A stretch of DNA of 64,000 bases from Drosophila pseudoobscura (lineage: Eukaryota; Arthropoda; Insecta; Diptera; Drosophilidae). The position numbers were made by a program, and so were the translations under genes. The DNA lies in NCBI RefSeq assembly GCF_009870125.1, contig NC_046680.1, forward strand, positions 10,292,001 to 10,356,000, given 5' to 3'. A model generated the notes under the pieces. It saw nothing but the letters and a program-made list of their open reading frames with translations. It had not been told where the DNA came from and made no database searches. How positions within the stretch are numbered: the stretch's first letter is position 1; each line of letters begins with the position of its first letter. Shown here piece after piece: positions 34,101 to 44,828 of the stretch.

Positions 34101-35559
34101 TCTCGTCGAATCTTGTATTTTTTGTCCAGCGTCCGCTCGCGTACAATCTCGAGTAGTTCGGGCGCCTCTATTACTACGCTAAATTCCCGCTTGGCCGTCG
34201 CCACAATGGCCATGACCACTTCATGGCGCACATTTTCGTCCAAATCGTGATTACGCAGGCGCAACTTTTCCGTTATATCAGGTTCCAGATGTGGGTGATT
34301 TAGGAGAAAATGCATGGACGATTGTACGCACTTGACACGCACTGCCTCCGAGATATCGCAGAAGCGGCCCAAGAAGGTGCGTAACAGGTTCTGATATTTC
34401 TGCGAAAGCTGCGAGTCCTTCTCGGAGAACATGCGCGACAGCAACGTGGTGGCTTCTGTTGGGTCAGGAATATGGTTATCCACATGTATAGACGAGTATA
34501 TTAAAGGTGCATCGTGGCATCACTTACTCAGCCTTTCTGCATCATCAGTGGACAGTAGTTTGTTCTCCAATTGGGGCAGCACGGAGTACAGAAGATCGGG
34601 ATTGATGCGATTAAGCTCATAGATGATATCATAGATTTTGTTTGTAATAGACAGTTTGTTGTTCGGCTTATCCATGACCAATGCACGGTTAAAGAACTAG
34701 CAGGGCAGGAAGAAATAGAGCTTCTTCAGTTGGTATATAAACTGAACATCACTATTCATTCATACCATTTTGATTGGGGACTCCAATGCGTCACCGGTCT
34801 TGGCGAGCAGTTGCTCGGTTAGATGTGCAACACATCTGTTGCTTGATTTATTTGGTTCCACTATGTTAATCAGTAAGAGGTCCAGAAGTTCCACGGACAA
34901 ATTGTCAGCCTCGGTTATCAGGGGACTCAGCACGTCCAGGAAAAAGTTTGTGATCTTGGCACTGTGCTGATCGCTGCAAGGGAATTTCAGTCAAATTATT
35001 TGCTTTTTTATAAACCAATCGCCAGAGACTCACTTCACAATTTTAAAAATGGTACTAAACAGGTCGTGGAAGATTTCCTGGCAGTCCTCGAGCTCGAAGC
35101 ACATGTTGAAAGACTTGACAAAGGCTAAGTTCTCCAAGAGATAAAAGTAACGCTTGAAGGACGGATCGCGGGGATCCTTTAGACCGTGCAATTGTTTGAT
35201 AAAAAACTTGAAAATGCTTTTGATTTGATCTTGCTCTTTGTAGGGGGCCTCAGGCGCATATACGCGCAATACATCCGCTATGCAGCACGCTATCAGCAGT
35301 TGGACATCGCGGGATGTATGCTGCATAAAGAAGTCGTCCAGCAGGTGGAGTGCCAATGGTATATACTGTTGATAGAGATTGTCATCCTGGTCCATGGTCT
35401 GCAGGACATTGGCGAGTGTCTGTCAATGAGGATAATGTGACTTTCATTCGTTGTTAATTGATTTCCAGTAAAACTTACCTTAAGGCGGCGTATGAGCTCG
35501 TCTGTGCCCAGGTCTTCCACCAATGGCCGACAGCCGTTCGGATAAACAATGTCCGTCAT
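31138..35559 (-). CDS. Pds5: Pds5 cohesin-associated HEAT-repeat protein
   Basis: Pds5 sits on the cohesin ring with Wapl, Dalmatian and acetyltransferases, and controls cohesin release and sister cohesion. Thirteen coding exons (35,559-35,479; 35,419-35,034; 34,973-34,766; 34,696-34,528; 34,455-33,714; 33,643-33,380; 33,317-33,224; 33,163-32,324; 32,267-32,131; 32,065-31,986; 31,925-31,660; 31,584-31,294; 31,230-31,138) give 1216 aa, essentially the melanogaster length as I recall it. The start [19 protein letters not shown] is the conserved Pds5 N-terminus. HEAT-type helices run to about residue 1100, including [20 protein letters not shown] and [18 protein letters not shown]. The tail is basic and disordered ([15 protein letters not shown]). 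For the exon starting at 31,925 the nearer AG (31,950) would create an immediate TGA, so the distal AG is the correct acceptor. Confidence 0.97.
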
Positions 35560-36142
35560 CCTCACCCACTGAAGCCGGACAGGACGGAACGCGGCAGGCG
35601 CTGATCTGAAATCAAAAAGCGTGTACTCGTATGTAGTAGAATTTCCACATCAAAACCACATTTTCCAACAACAATTTTAGGCGACCCTCAATGTACAAAT
35701 AGCAGTGCCAAATCGGAGGGTGGCATTGCCACAGCCACACTCACGCATACGCTCTCGCGTACACGTACACGTACTCCACTCACACTCGAACGTTTGCAGT
35801 GTTTTCCTCGTTTCGACAAACAAAACAAAAAATATTTAAATTCAGTGTGTTTTCATAATGCTTGTTGTACTAATCGGGGACGGGCAAAATGGCAGAGAGG
35901 AAAATTTCTGATGTGCAATCTTACTTTTCTTCACAACGGGCAGCGGCGGTACAATTCCTTGCCAATTTTCAGCCGCTTCTTTTTGGTGCACACAAACGAA
36001 ATCACTGTAAACTACAAGAACATAACTTTGGAATGGACGTTTATTTACACATGTTCCAACGTCTTGGTTATTTTTGAGCGGCGCGTATGTTGTTAAAAAA
36101 GAAAAACTTTTGCAGGGCATTTATGCAGAGTCGCACGCCATC
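35560..36142. other. Pds5 upstream region
   Basis: Probable 5' UTR and promoter of Pds5. Dense CAC/CGTACACGTACTC words lie around 35,735-35,790. No separate gene is supported: the two opposed open frames near 35,800-36,120 lack homology or splice context. Confidence 0.45.
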
Positions 36143-37000
36143 ATGACCGCGGATTTACGAACTTAACCCACTTAACCCCCCCTATTTAAACAGTTTAATG
36201 CGCTAAAATGATTAAATTTTCTTCATATATTTTTGTGGCATATTAAAATACCCCCTTGGTCTACAACGGGTTAATCATTATCCGTCAAGAATTGGAAACC
36301 ATATTTTTTGATTTTGATATTCCGTGGAATATTACAAGCTAGATAGATCGCGCAGCCCTGCCCACATAATTTAATCCACTTAATGAACCTATTTTCTACA
36401 TGACTGGTTTATTTTAGATACTTGCTTTTATTGGATTTTGTTTAAAAAAAAAGGGTTTTAGCGAAAAACGTCCAGCAAATAAAACGTAAGGGAGTAATCG
36501 TTCCTATTGCTTGATTTTGATATTCCGTTGAATAATGCCTGGCTAACTAAGATTTCTAGCTCTGCCCACATAGTTTTATCCCATTGATGAATACATTTTC
36601 TGCAAGATTACCTACTTTTAAGTACTCCCAGTTATTGTATTTGACTAAAACATGGTTTAAACAAAGACGTTAAATAATAACACGGCAATGTTGCTGGTAT
36701 TTGAAGACTTGTTGCTTACAAACGGAGTATGGGTCTTTGTATACCCTATCCAAACTGTTTTTTAACCGTAATTAATACAGAAATTTTTTCAAATTGATGT
36801 GCTTTTGGCGGAATCATGCATTTGATTAGTTTCCTGTATATATCCTGTTCCCGATACTAGTTATGATAACTTTTTGTATTCATTGGAGCCTGAGATTGCA
36901 AACATTGCCTTAATTCTATAAGGACTTTTCCCAAGGGTATGTGTGCAGAATGTTGCTAAATAAAAACGGTTATCGATGAAGGGCCCAAAAATACCACATT
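36143..37000 (+). repeat. Dispersed AT-rich repeat, the longest single copy, with junction word TGACCGCGGATTTA
   Basis: It begins with TGACCGCGGATTTA, identical to 9034-9047. It continues through GGGTTAATC...CCGTCAAG, GATATTCCGTGGAATATTA (about 36,318-36,336), CTTTTATTGGATTTTG (36,424), a second hallmark GATATTCCGTTGAATAATG (36,519), AATGTTGCTGGTATTTGA (36,687), TTTGTATACCCTAT (36,734) and GGGTATGTGTGCA (36,934). The order matches 9127-10,150. The unit appears to have an internal half-duplication. No coding frame. Confidence 0.68.
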
Positions 37001-37094
37001 TTAGAAACACGGCCACACTGCAAAACAGCAACAAACACTTGAGATAAAATATTTGTATTTAAATTTAAATTAAATAGTTAATATTCTATTGAAT

Positions 37095-37405
37095 AAAAAG
37101 ATAGAGAAGCTGTCATTGGGCAGCTTTCTTGCGACAACAGGCTGTACTAGATCCGGATCTGTGTTTATAATCGCCAGGGCCAGCGAAATTCCTCAGGTAA
37201 AGGCAGGCAGTGCCCACGTATGTTTATTGAATTGTATTTATTTTATCTTAATTGTTCCATTAGCGCTCTGTTCCTTGAGGGTTCACATGGGACAATGAGG
37301 GGGATCTGCTGGGAATCAGAATCATCAACAGCGGCTATGGACTATGCCACGCAGGAGAACATCAGCATTGAAGCTAGACACAGAATCTTCTTGCGTTTGG
37401 ATCGG
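37095..37405 (+). pseudogene. Decayed partial copy of Oseg6 exons 1-2 and their intron
   Basis: Read on the plus strand this matches the minus-strand 5' end of Oseg6 (about 21,645 down to 21,360). Exon 1 remnant: GCTTTCTTGCGACAACAGG against GCTTTGCTTGCGACTACAGG, then GGATCTGTG and AATCGCCAGGG shared. Intron remnant: CTTAATTGTTCCATTAG against CTTAAAATTGTTCCATCAG. Exon 2 remnant: CATGGGACAATGAGGGGGAT and CTGCTGGGAATC identical, then AAC/AAGCGGCT, GGACTATG and CACGCAGGA. Because the intron is retained this is a DNA-level duplicate, not a retrocopy. Small indels and stops break the reading frame, and only the first fifth or so of propeller coding is present. It is inverted relative to the parent, 15.5 kb away. 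Confidence 0.9.
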
Positions 37406-37452
37406 AGGAGATAGTCTTTATTTTATATTAGACGCTTTAATTACGGAAGCTG

Positions 37453-37794
37453 TCAGCGCTGGTGCCGGTCGTAGTAACGCTCCTCTGTGCATTTAAACTC
37501 GAATGAACCAATGGCGCGCACAGCCATAGCAACCAGTGCAGGTAGGACGCAGTTTACGCTTTTGCAAGTCGTTATTCCCCACGTTGTTATATTCCGTTTT
37601 TCTAATCCAATTAGTGAGCGCAGTGCAATGTATGCCGAGGCATCCGATGCAAAATAGTTGATTCGCGGCGTCGAGAAGGGAATGCCCAGATAGCCCAGCT
37701 CCACATTCGCATAATTATGAACAGACTTACGTAAATATTGCATATGCAACACGTTTAAATATAGACGCCACGCCGCAAACGCAATGCCACGCAT
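37453..37794 (-). CDS. Unrecognised 113-aa protein, possibly mitochondrial
   Basis: A single-exon frame starting MRGIAFAAWRLYLNVL and ending EERYYDRHQR. The N-terminal 25 residues are basic, lack acidic residues and could form an amphipathic helix, as in mitochondrial targeting signals. A hydrophobic stretch near residues 80-95 (CVLPALVAMAVRAIG) could be one membrane helix. Codon use looks like the neighbouring genes. A minus-strand AATAAA lies at about 37,415. The start codon is 65 bases from that of the divergent Mppe, so they should share a bidirectional promoter, which supports a real gene. I recognise no family. Confidence 0.68.
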   Translation of the reverse strand: MRGIAFAAWRLYLNVLHMQYLRKSVHNYANVELGYLGIPFSTPRINYFASDASAYIALRSLIGLEKRNITTWGITTCKSVNCVLPALVAMAVRAIGSFEFKCTEERYYDRHQR

Positions 37795-37859
37795 TTGGAA
37801 GAAGGAAACCTAAAGTATTAATTGAATCGATGTAGAATAGCGCACAGCTCGACTGCATT

Positions 37860-39221
37860 ATGGCTTCTTTGCGCGTAGTTAATAGGTATAAATCGAATCC
37901 CATGATATGAAGAGAGTACTTTCATTCATTAAAGTCATGGCTTAATTTCCCCGTCCAACAGACTAGTATGCCGCGGCTTTGTAGTGCTGACTCTGCTGCT
38001 GATATTCTTCAACGAGTTTCTCATCTACTACATGGCCCAATCGAGCTGGCACCAAATCGATTGCAAACTGGGTAAGCTTCTTAGCCCAGTTCCTAAAAAT
38101 AAACTCACATAATTTACACACAGACAACTTCTTCCATAGATAATTGCACACGCCTGCTGCTCATCTCAGACCCGCAGATCTTAGGCACCTCCTATGATCG
38201 CTCGTCCCACAGCCCGCTGGCTCGCTACGACTCGGATAGATATCTGAAAAAGACCTTTGAACGCGCCGTGGCCTTTACCCAGCCGCACATAATCGTGTTT
38301 CTGGGGGATTTGCTAGACGAAGGCAACATTGCCACGGCGCAGGAGTATAAGCAATATGTAAAGCGCTTTCGGCGCATCTATCAGAGCAAGAAATTCCGTA
38401 AAGTATGAACAAAATCCCTTCAGCTCAGAGAGTGTCCTGCTGGCAACACCATACCTTTAAGTTCCGCATGATATCTGCCTATTTTCAGCGCGTCCATGTG
38501 CCGGGGGATAATGACATAGGCGGCGAGAATGGCGACTACATTTCCAACTCTAACCAGCGACGCTTCGAGAACGAGTTCATGAGTGAGGACCTCTTCGACT
38601 ACGACCATCGCATCCGCTTCTTTAAGATCAACCGCATGCTGTTGGACTTTACAAATCCCGACAGGGACCATAATGCCGACCGGCTCCGTATTGGGGTCTC
38701 GCACGCTCCTCTGCTTATTGGCGGTGGACCGCTGCTGCGGGCCGTCATCAGCGACTTGGATCCACATATCATATTCTCTGGCCATTGGCACGAGTCCAGG
38801 ATATTTATTTACCCCTCCACGAAGGTGATCAACTTCTATGAGAATGCAGTGCGGCATTTTGATTTGAAGGCGCTGAAGGAGCAGGAGCACAGCTATTTGG
38901 AGATTATGGTGCCCACCTGCTCGTATCGCATGGGAAAGTCCAAGATTGGCATGGGCTATGCTGTGCTGGGTGAGTATAAAGCTGGACTGGTCTGTTTTAG
39001 GTTATTTTATAAGTATATGCATTTCCCTTTTAGAGAACTACAATCTAAGCTACACGGTTCTGTGGCAACCCAACCGTTTTATTCTGCTCTTCACCTACGT
39101 CTTCTGGGGCCTGTTCGTGCTCTGCGGGGCGATTGTCTACAAAATGATGACCCGCTGTCCCTTCCGTGTCGCCAAACGACAGACGCACTATAGCCGCGTC
39201 TCCAATATACCTCAATTTTAG
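37860..39221 (+). CDS. Mppe: Metallophosphoesterase, PGAP5/MPPE1 family
   Basis: MPPE1/PGAP5 removes a side-chain ethanolamine phosphate from GPI anchors in the early secretory pathway; the fly gene has also been tied to Rh1 rhodopsin maturation (Mppe, from memory). Five exons (37,860-37,885; 37,962-38,071; 38,140-38,402; 38,489-38,969; 39,034-39,221) keep phase and give 355 aa. An N-terminal signal anchor (FVVLTLLLIFFNEFLIYYM) is followed by metal-binding motifs in order: LISDPQI, FLGDLLDEG, VPGDNDIGG, GVSHAPLL and IFSGHWHESR. A C-terminal membrane helix (FILLFTYVFWGLFVLCGAIV) leads to a short basic tail. All five calcineurin-type motifs are intact, so it should be active. The first exon encodes only nine residues; its ATG is chosen because it joins in phase to the anchor. 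Confidence 0.93.
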
Positions 39222-40004
39222 ACTGTATCTTCCTCTCCCTCCCGCCCCTTGAGGCCAACAAACTGGAGATTCTCAACGAAAGTAGCTCGATTAATTAAAG
39301 AGATTGCAATGATATATAATGCTAAGTAGATTATTCCAATAGTTACTTATAAATTGTTAGCAAAAGTGATGATTTTTTATGTTTATAAACTTAGGAAATA
39401 AAATGTATCGCTGTCCTCCGATTTGCTGCTCTTTCGATTTGGGAGTAGAAAGTGTAGTAGGCACCTACAGGGTTGCATTCGCCCAGAAAATAGCGGGAAA
39501 TACTGGGTGCAGTCGAGTGCGCATGCGCAAACCTTCCGATGCCTGCTACCATCCGCTTCCAGCTGAAAATTAGCCCCGATGCCGCGTCATTTTAATTTTT
39601 AAAGTCGAACCGAGAGGTCGGTCGGTCGGTCAGCAGCGAAACGCGAACGAGATCCCGGGGCTCCCTGCGTCTGCGGTAGGATAATTAAGCGTGACGCGTG
39701 TGCGTAACATAAAAATAACCATAAACCAAATGCCAGCCATCCAGTCGGCCAGCACAGCACTCGTGTCCAGTGAGAAGTGAAGTGAAGTGTATCCGTATCC
39801 GAGTCGCACGGAAAGAAAACGAAAGACGAAACAAAGCTTAACTAAAACCAAAAATTCGAAATTCCTTTTAAAAATCGAGGAACAAATAAAAGAAGAGCAC
39901 GCACACCGGTTTTGCGCGAGAGAAAAAAAAAGACAAGGGCCAAGACGAATCATAAAAGCAAAAAAAAAAAAACTAAGCCCCAAAGGAATTCTTCCCCTCG
40001 CGAG
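39222..40004. other. Mppe 3' UTR, then otk2 promoter and 5' UTR
   Basis: A poly(A) signal AATAAA near 39,397 ends Mppe. The otk2 leader probably starts in the region of the GGTCGGTCGGTCGGTC repeat (39,617) and is A-rich before the ATG. No other gene is visible. Confidence 0.5.
39518..39529. promoter_or_regulatory. otk2: NRF1/Ewg palindrome upstream of otk2
   Basis: TGCGCATGCGCA is a perfect 12-base NRF-1/erect wing consensus palindrome, about 475 bases before the otk2 start codon. It may serve otk2 transcription. Confidence 0.5.
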
Positions 40005-41434
40005 ATGAACGGAAGGCGATTGTTGGGCTGCTGCCTGGCTCTGAGCCTGATCTTCTGTTGTTGCGGTGAGTTCACACACACAATGCCACCGCTGACTCAT
40101 CCGAGCATCATTCTCATCGCCATCCCCTGCCCCACACAGGCTCCCCAGTGTCTTTGGTCGATGCGAGCATCTCAAAGGGTCCCCAAGCCGCGCTGACCGT
40201 CAAAGAGCAGAGCGGGCTACAGATGCCCTGCCAATATCAGCTACCTGACGGGTATCGCCAGAGCAGCAGCGTCATCCTGCGCTGGCGCAAGGACAACAAG
40301 ACCCTGCGTCAGGCGGAGCTGGGCCAGGCAAGCAGCACCACCAGCGAGCCCCAGCTGGAGAGCATGCTGCGCGAGGATGCGAGACTCACGCTGAACAGGG
40401 AGACCGGAGCCCTGCAGTTTTCCAGCGTTCTGGCCAGCGATGCGGGCAAATACCAGTGCCAGTTGCTGGTCGAGGGAGAGATGGCTGCCAGCTCTAGCAG
40501 CGGCATCCTGGAGGTAATCGAGCAGCTGAAGTTCGTGCCGCAGCCCACCTCGAAGAATCTGGAGCTGGGCTCGCTGAGCAAAGTGCACTGCAAGGCTCAG
40601 GGAACGCCGCCGCCGCAAGTCAAATGGATGAGGGTAAGTCGGGCTCGTGGTCGGGTACCTCTGCGGCCATTCCATGGATTAATTATGGGATACTCGTTTC
40701 AGGAGACCCAACTGCCGCTGCCGGCGAACGTGACCGATCTGAATGGCACGCTGATCTTCAGCCAGGTCAGCAACGACCAGCGAGGACAGTACACCTGCTT
40801 TGCCTCGAACAGCCAGGGCCAGATCAGTGCCACAGTGTCCATCAGTGTGGTGGTGGCGCCCAAGTTCAGTGTGCCGCCAGAGGGGCCCATTGAGGTGACC
40901 GAGTCGGGAACGGCCGTCATCCACTGCCAGGCGATTGGGGAGCCGAAGCCCACGATTCAGTGGGACAAGGACCTCGCCTATCTCAACGAGAACAACACGG
41001 ACGGGGATCGCTTCACTCTGCTGGAGAACGGCACTCTGGAGATACGGAATGTCCAGGCCGAGGACGAGGGACGCTATGGTTGCACCATCGGCAGCAGTGC
41101 TGGCCTGAAGCGTGCGGATGTCCTGCTGGTGGTCAAGTCAGTCAAATCGGCCTCCAATTCAATTGTCACCCGCATCATCATTGTGATCATCTGCTTGGCC
41201 TTCCTCTACTTCGTTCTGGTGCTGGGCCTGAAGGTCTGGTACCGCTACCGCCGCCACCTGGGCAAGGTGCAGCTAGAGGATGCCACCCATGCGCCCACCT
41301 GCGACGGACACGAGCATGCCGAGCATGAGCCCTGCCTGACGGAGGCCAACAACTCCAGCAAGAACCTGAAGAGCAAGCTGCGGGAGAGCACCATCCTGGA
41401 GCAGGAGTCGCAGGTGGCCGATGACATTGTCTGA
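40005..41434 (+). CDS. otk2: Off-track2, PTK7-like Ig receptor lacking the kinase region
   Basis: Otk2 and Otk form complexes and act in Wnt/planar polarity contexts (Wnt2, Frizzled) and in reproductive-tract development. Exons 40,005-40,065, 40,140-40,633 and 40,703-41,434 give 428 aa. A signal peptide (LLGCCLALSLIFCCCG) is followed by three Ig domains with paired Cys and the Y-x-C motif (YQCQLLVEG, YTCFASNSQG, YGCTIGSSAG). Then come a transmembrane helix (IIIVIICLAFLYFVLVLGL) and a tail of about 75 residues without kinase. Its Ig domains correspond to the three membrane-proximal Igs of otk just downstream. The intron after KWMR falls at the same codon and phase as in otk. The second intron is 69 bases, a multiple of three, and open in frame. 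Poly(A) signal 41,678-41,683. Confidence 0.96.
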
Positions 41435-42358
41435 GTGCGTTGCCTCCCTTTTGCTCCTTCTTTCAATGATCTCGTCCCCACCCATCCTCTCCTCAAATGT
41501 TACTCCATTTTGTTGTTGAGTGTAAAAAAACAAAAATCTAAAAAGAAAAAATCGAAAAAAATCCCCTATAAATCTATTTGTATTTATATTAACATATATA
41601 TATATATATATCTTTATGCGTGTATGTATGTATGTATGTCTCTGTGTATATATCCATGTACAGTTATTTTTTAGTAGAATAAATATTTTATAGCTCTCAT
41701 AGAGCCCCATTTTATAGCGCAATCGTTTCCATATCTTTTTTGCTGCGGCTCCACTCGGAACGGACTTCAGAGTGGGGGTGCGGACTGGTACTGCGATTGG
41801 GATTGGGGTGGAGTTTTGCCTCGTAAAAGTCTCCTCTCTTTACCATCATAAATTCGTTGCGTTGCCCACTTGGCACGGCCGTAAACCTCACAGAATGCTC
41901 AACAGTTTTTTATGCGCTTTTTATAGCGAAAGCAGCCCCCCTACAATAGAAAGTCGTAAAGTTTCCCCGAGCTCAATACTTGGGAGGGGTATGAAATCTT
42001 GCGTTAAATGAATATGAAATCAAGGGGGTGCGTGCACGACAGAAGTACAATAATCTAAAGGAGAGATCAGAAAATATGAGATATTCCTTGGAAATATTCA
42101 TATTTTTTGCACCCCTTCCAGAAACAGTTCCTTTGCAATTAGTCCCTTTTAATATGGACGGGAAGGTTTCCCTCCCATCTGGAGATGTGATTCCCCCTAA
42201 TGTCATCGGTTGTCAATACGAATTCCTCTGCATTGCCAGCGACAATTCCATTCCAATTGCCAGCGTCTGCACTTAATCGCTTCATTTACATTTCCATTTC
42301 CATTTCCATTTCTGTACGGCCCCAATCGGCCCGCCCCAATACCTTCCCTAGGAAAAAG

Positions 42359-42410
42359 CTATGCGTTTTATGCATATTTTATGGTTTTTTATAGCGCTCG
42401 CATAAACATT
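42359..42410. promoter_or_regulatory. Dense cluster of TTTATG/CATAAA (posterior Hox or Caudal-type) words
   Basis: Within about 52 bases occur ATGCGTTTTATGCATATTTT, then ATTTTATGG, TTTTTTATAG, CGCATAAAC and ATTATGCG. A similar pair TTTTTTATGCGC..TTTTTATAGCG lies at 41,908-41,932. TTTATGG/TTTACGA-type words are the preferred sites of Abd-B and Caudal. This is motif evidence only, in AT-rich DNA where such words also arise by chance. Confidence 0.35.
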
Positions 42411-44828
42411 ATGCGCCCACCGCACATCAAAGGCAACTACACATGCGCAGGCATGAGGCATGGGGCAGATATAAAAAAAGTAAGCGGCAAGTGCAATTAA
42501 ACGACCACCCCTACCCTACCCCTGCCCCTGCCCCTACCCTGTACAGCCCATTCCGTTCCAGTGCTATCCCATCCACGATCCTCCGTGCCTGATGCCATTC
42601 GCCTTTGATCTGCGGCGGCGACGACGACGACGACGACGACATCGAAATCGACATGCATTAAAAACTTGTTGTTGCGGGGCCCTTCCGCCGATGTGTGCCT
42701 TCTTTTCGTTTTTGGTACTTTTTCGCCTCATTTGTTTATAGTGGATGCCCCATCCCACCCCCCACCCCCCGCGAAACACCTTCAGAAGTTGTATATGGAA
42801 AAGCGGTGGTGGGCGGGTGGGAGAGGAAGCTGTTTAAATGTTTATTTTGTTTAGTCTACGCAAAGGCCGCGTTGCGTTACTAAAATTTATTGAAATGCCT
42901 CCAAATGTTTGATGTTTGCCAGCGTAGAGGATTCGATATGCACTCGATTCCGTATTACCTGGGGGTTTTGCTCGCTCCATAAAATTATACGAGCACGAGG
43001 CGTTGATTAAAGGTAGCGTAACCAGAAGAAGATACCTAATAACTAAAACATCCATAAATGATGTTGGTCCAAAAAGGGAGAACAACAACTTCAGAAAGAT
43101 GAAAAGATCGGAGGGCATTGAATAAGTTTGGAAAGATCTGAGGAACTAGTACTTTACGATGGGGAGTCCTTAGAGAAAGTACTTGTGTGGAAACACAAAA
43201 TACATCTCAGGGAACAGTTCTATGGGATATATGTATGCATGCATGATAAATGGGAGAGGATCATCTAAGAGGCAACTTGCTTTCTAACCATTGTTAACCA
43301 TTTAAGAAATTTACTTTAATATCTAATTATTAACACACCATTTGGCCCGCTTTGAGTCGACTGATCGGATCCTCTCCACCCCACGATATGGGATATAGGG
43401 GAGGCAAAATAATAAAACATAAGCCCAACATTCTGGCAGAGCAGAGCATGGCATAAATCTCCAACTTTATGACATCAATAACTGTCGTGCGTCCGGGGAA
43501 ATGGAAAATGGAAAAGCGCATTGCTCTCTCTCTCTCTCTCTGCTTTCACTCGATAACCGCACACACACACACACACGCACATTGTACCCAGATATAATCA
43601 CAAAGGGCTGTTAATCAGGGGTGGGCAAGGGGCAAGGGGCAGGGCACCGGCACCACCACCCCTCGGACCGGGACTGGATGTATAGTTTATACAAATGGCA
43701 GCGGCATTTTACGACTGTGTTGGATGTCAGTCAGCGCCGCTGCTCGTCCAAAAGGATCTGCTGCAATTGTTTTTGTGTGGGTTTTGGGTTTTGTTTTCCA
43801 TTTTCGGGGGGAGAGAGGGAAGAGGGGGGTTGAAAGACCTCGTAAAAAAACAAGCGGAAAACTATAAAATGGAAAACACACAGACAGAGAGACAGGCATC
43901 CAGGCATCCAGGCACCCAGGCTCATAATCGGGCCACGCACAGTAGCTCCTGGGTGTCTCGGGCGGAAGCCTCTTGCAGTTTCCCCAAGCGTGTGCGTCTG
44001 CTCGTAAAAACAGCAAGCCGCCAATGGATATTCCCAAACACCCCAACCCTCCTTCCACTGACACTATCTAGCCCGCAACACCCCCCTTTTTGCTGCCTCT
44101 GGTTTGGGTCATTAAGACGCATTACTGTTTGGATTTAAAATGAGGGAAAAACCACAGCAGGGGGAGGTGGAAAAGCCAGCAATGATTGCCTAGCGACTCT
44201 TGGCTGATTACTGGCAGCTGATGGCTTAATTTGGAGAAAATTAACCCGGCGTTTGAATCAAACTTGTGATAGCATTTGACTAAATAAATTGTGAATAAAT
44301 GTATGAATGCATTGCATCGGATTGGCATTTTCTACTTTGAAGAAACATGAAAGGCGACATTTATCTACTAGCTTGTGCAATAAATCAACCTGTCTTGGGT
44401 ATAGAATTTAAATGAAGAGTAAAAATTGTATTACAGAGCTTTAAATCAATGCTAGCTGAGTTGTAATACCGCTATTCAAATCCCATAGCGAACAGATCTC
44501 AATCAATTTGTGTGATTTTCTGCTCTTACTCTCTCTCACTTCTTAAGTAATTATAACCGAATATAAACCTGCAGGAAATCCGTTCAAATTCAAATTATTT
44601 TGGCGCGCAGCGTCTGCTGCACGGCAATACTGCCGAGTACAAGTCAAAAAAACTGGCTCGCACGCATACATGCAGACTGAACCCAGTATTCCACAGGAAC
44701 ATTCTCTCTATTTCTCTCTCTTCTCTCGGGTCTTGGTCTCCAAGGTATGATAAGCAAAGGGGGTGAATTTTACTTGCATGCGTTGAATTTTTTCGGCCGT
44801 TTTGCCTGTTGTCCACACCTTTTTTCTT

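Noticed and set aside
37089-37414. Two short open frames read as a possible small gene
   Set aside because: They are fragments of the decayed Oseg6 copy, with the parental intron retained and the frame broken.
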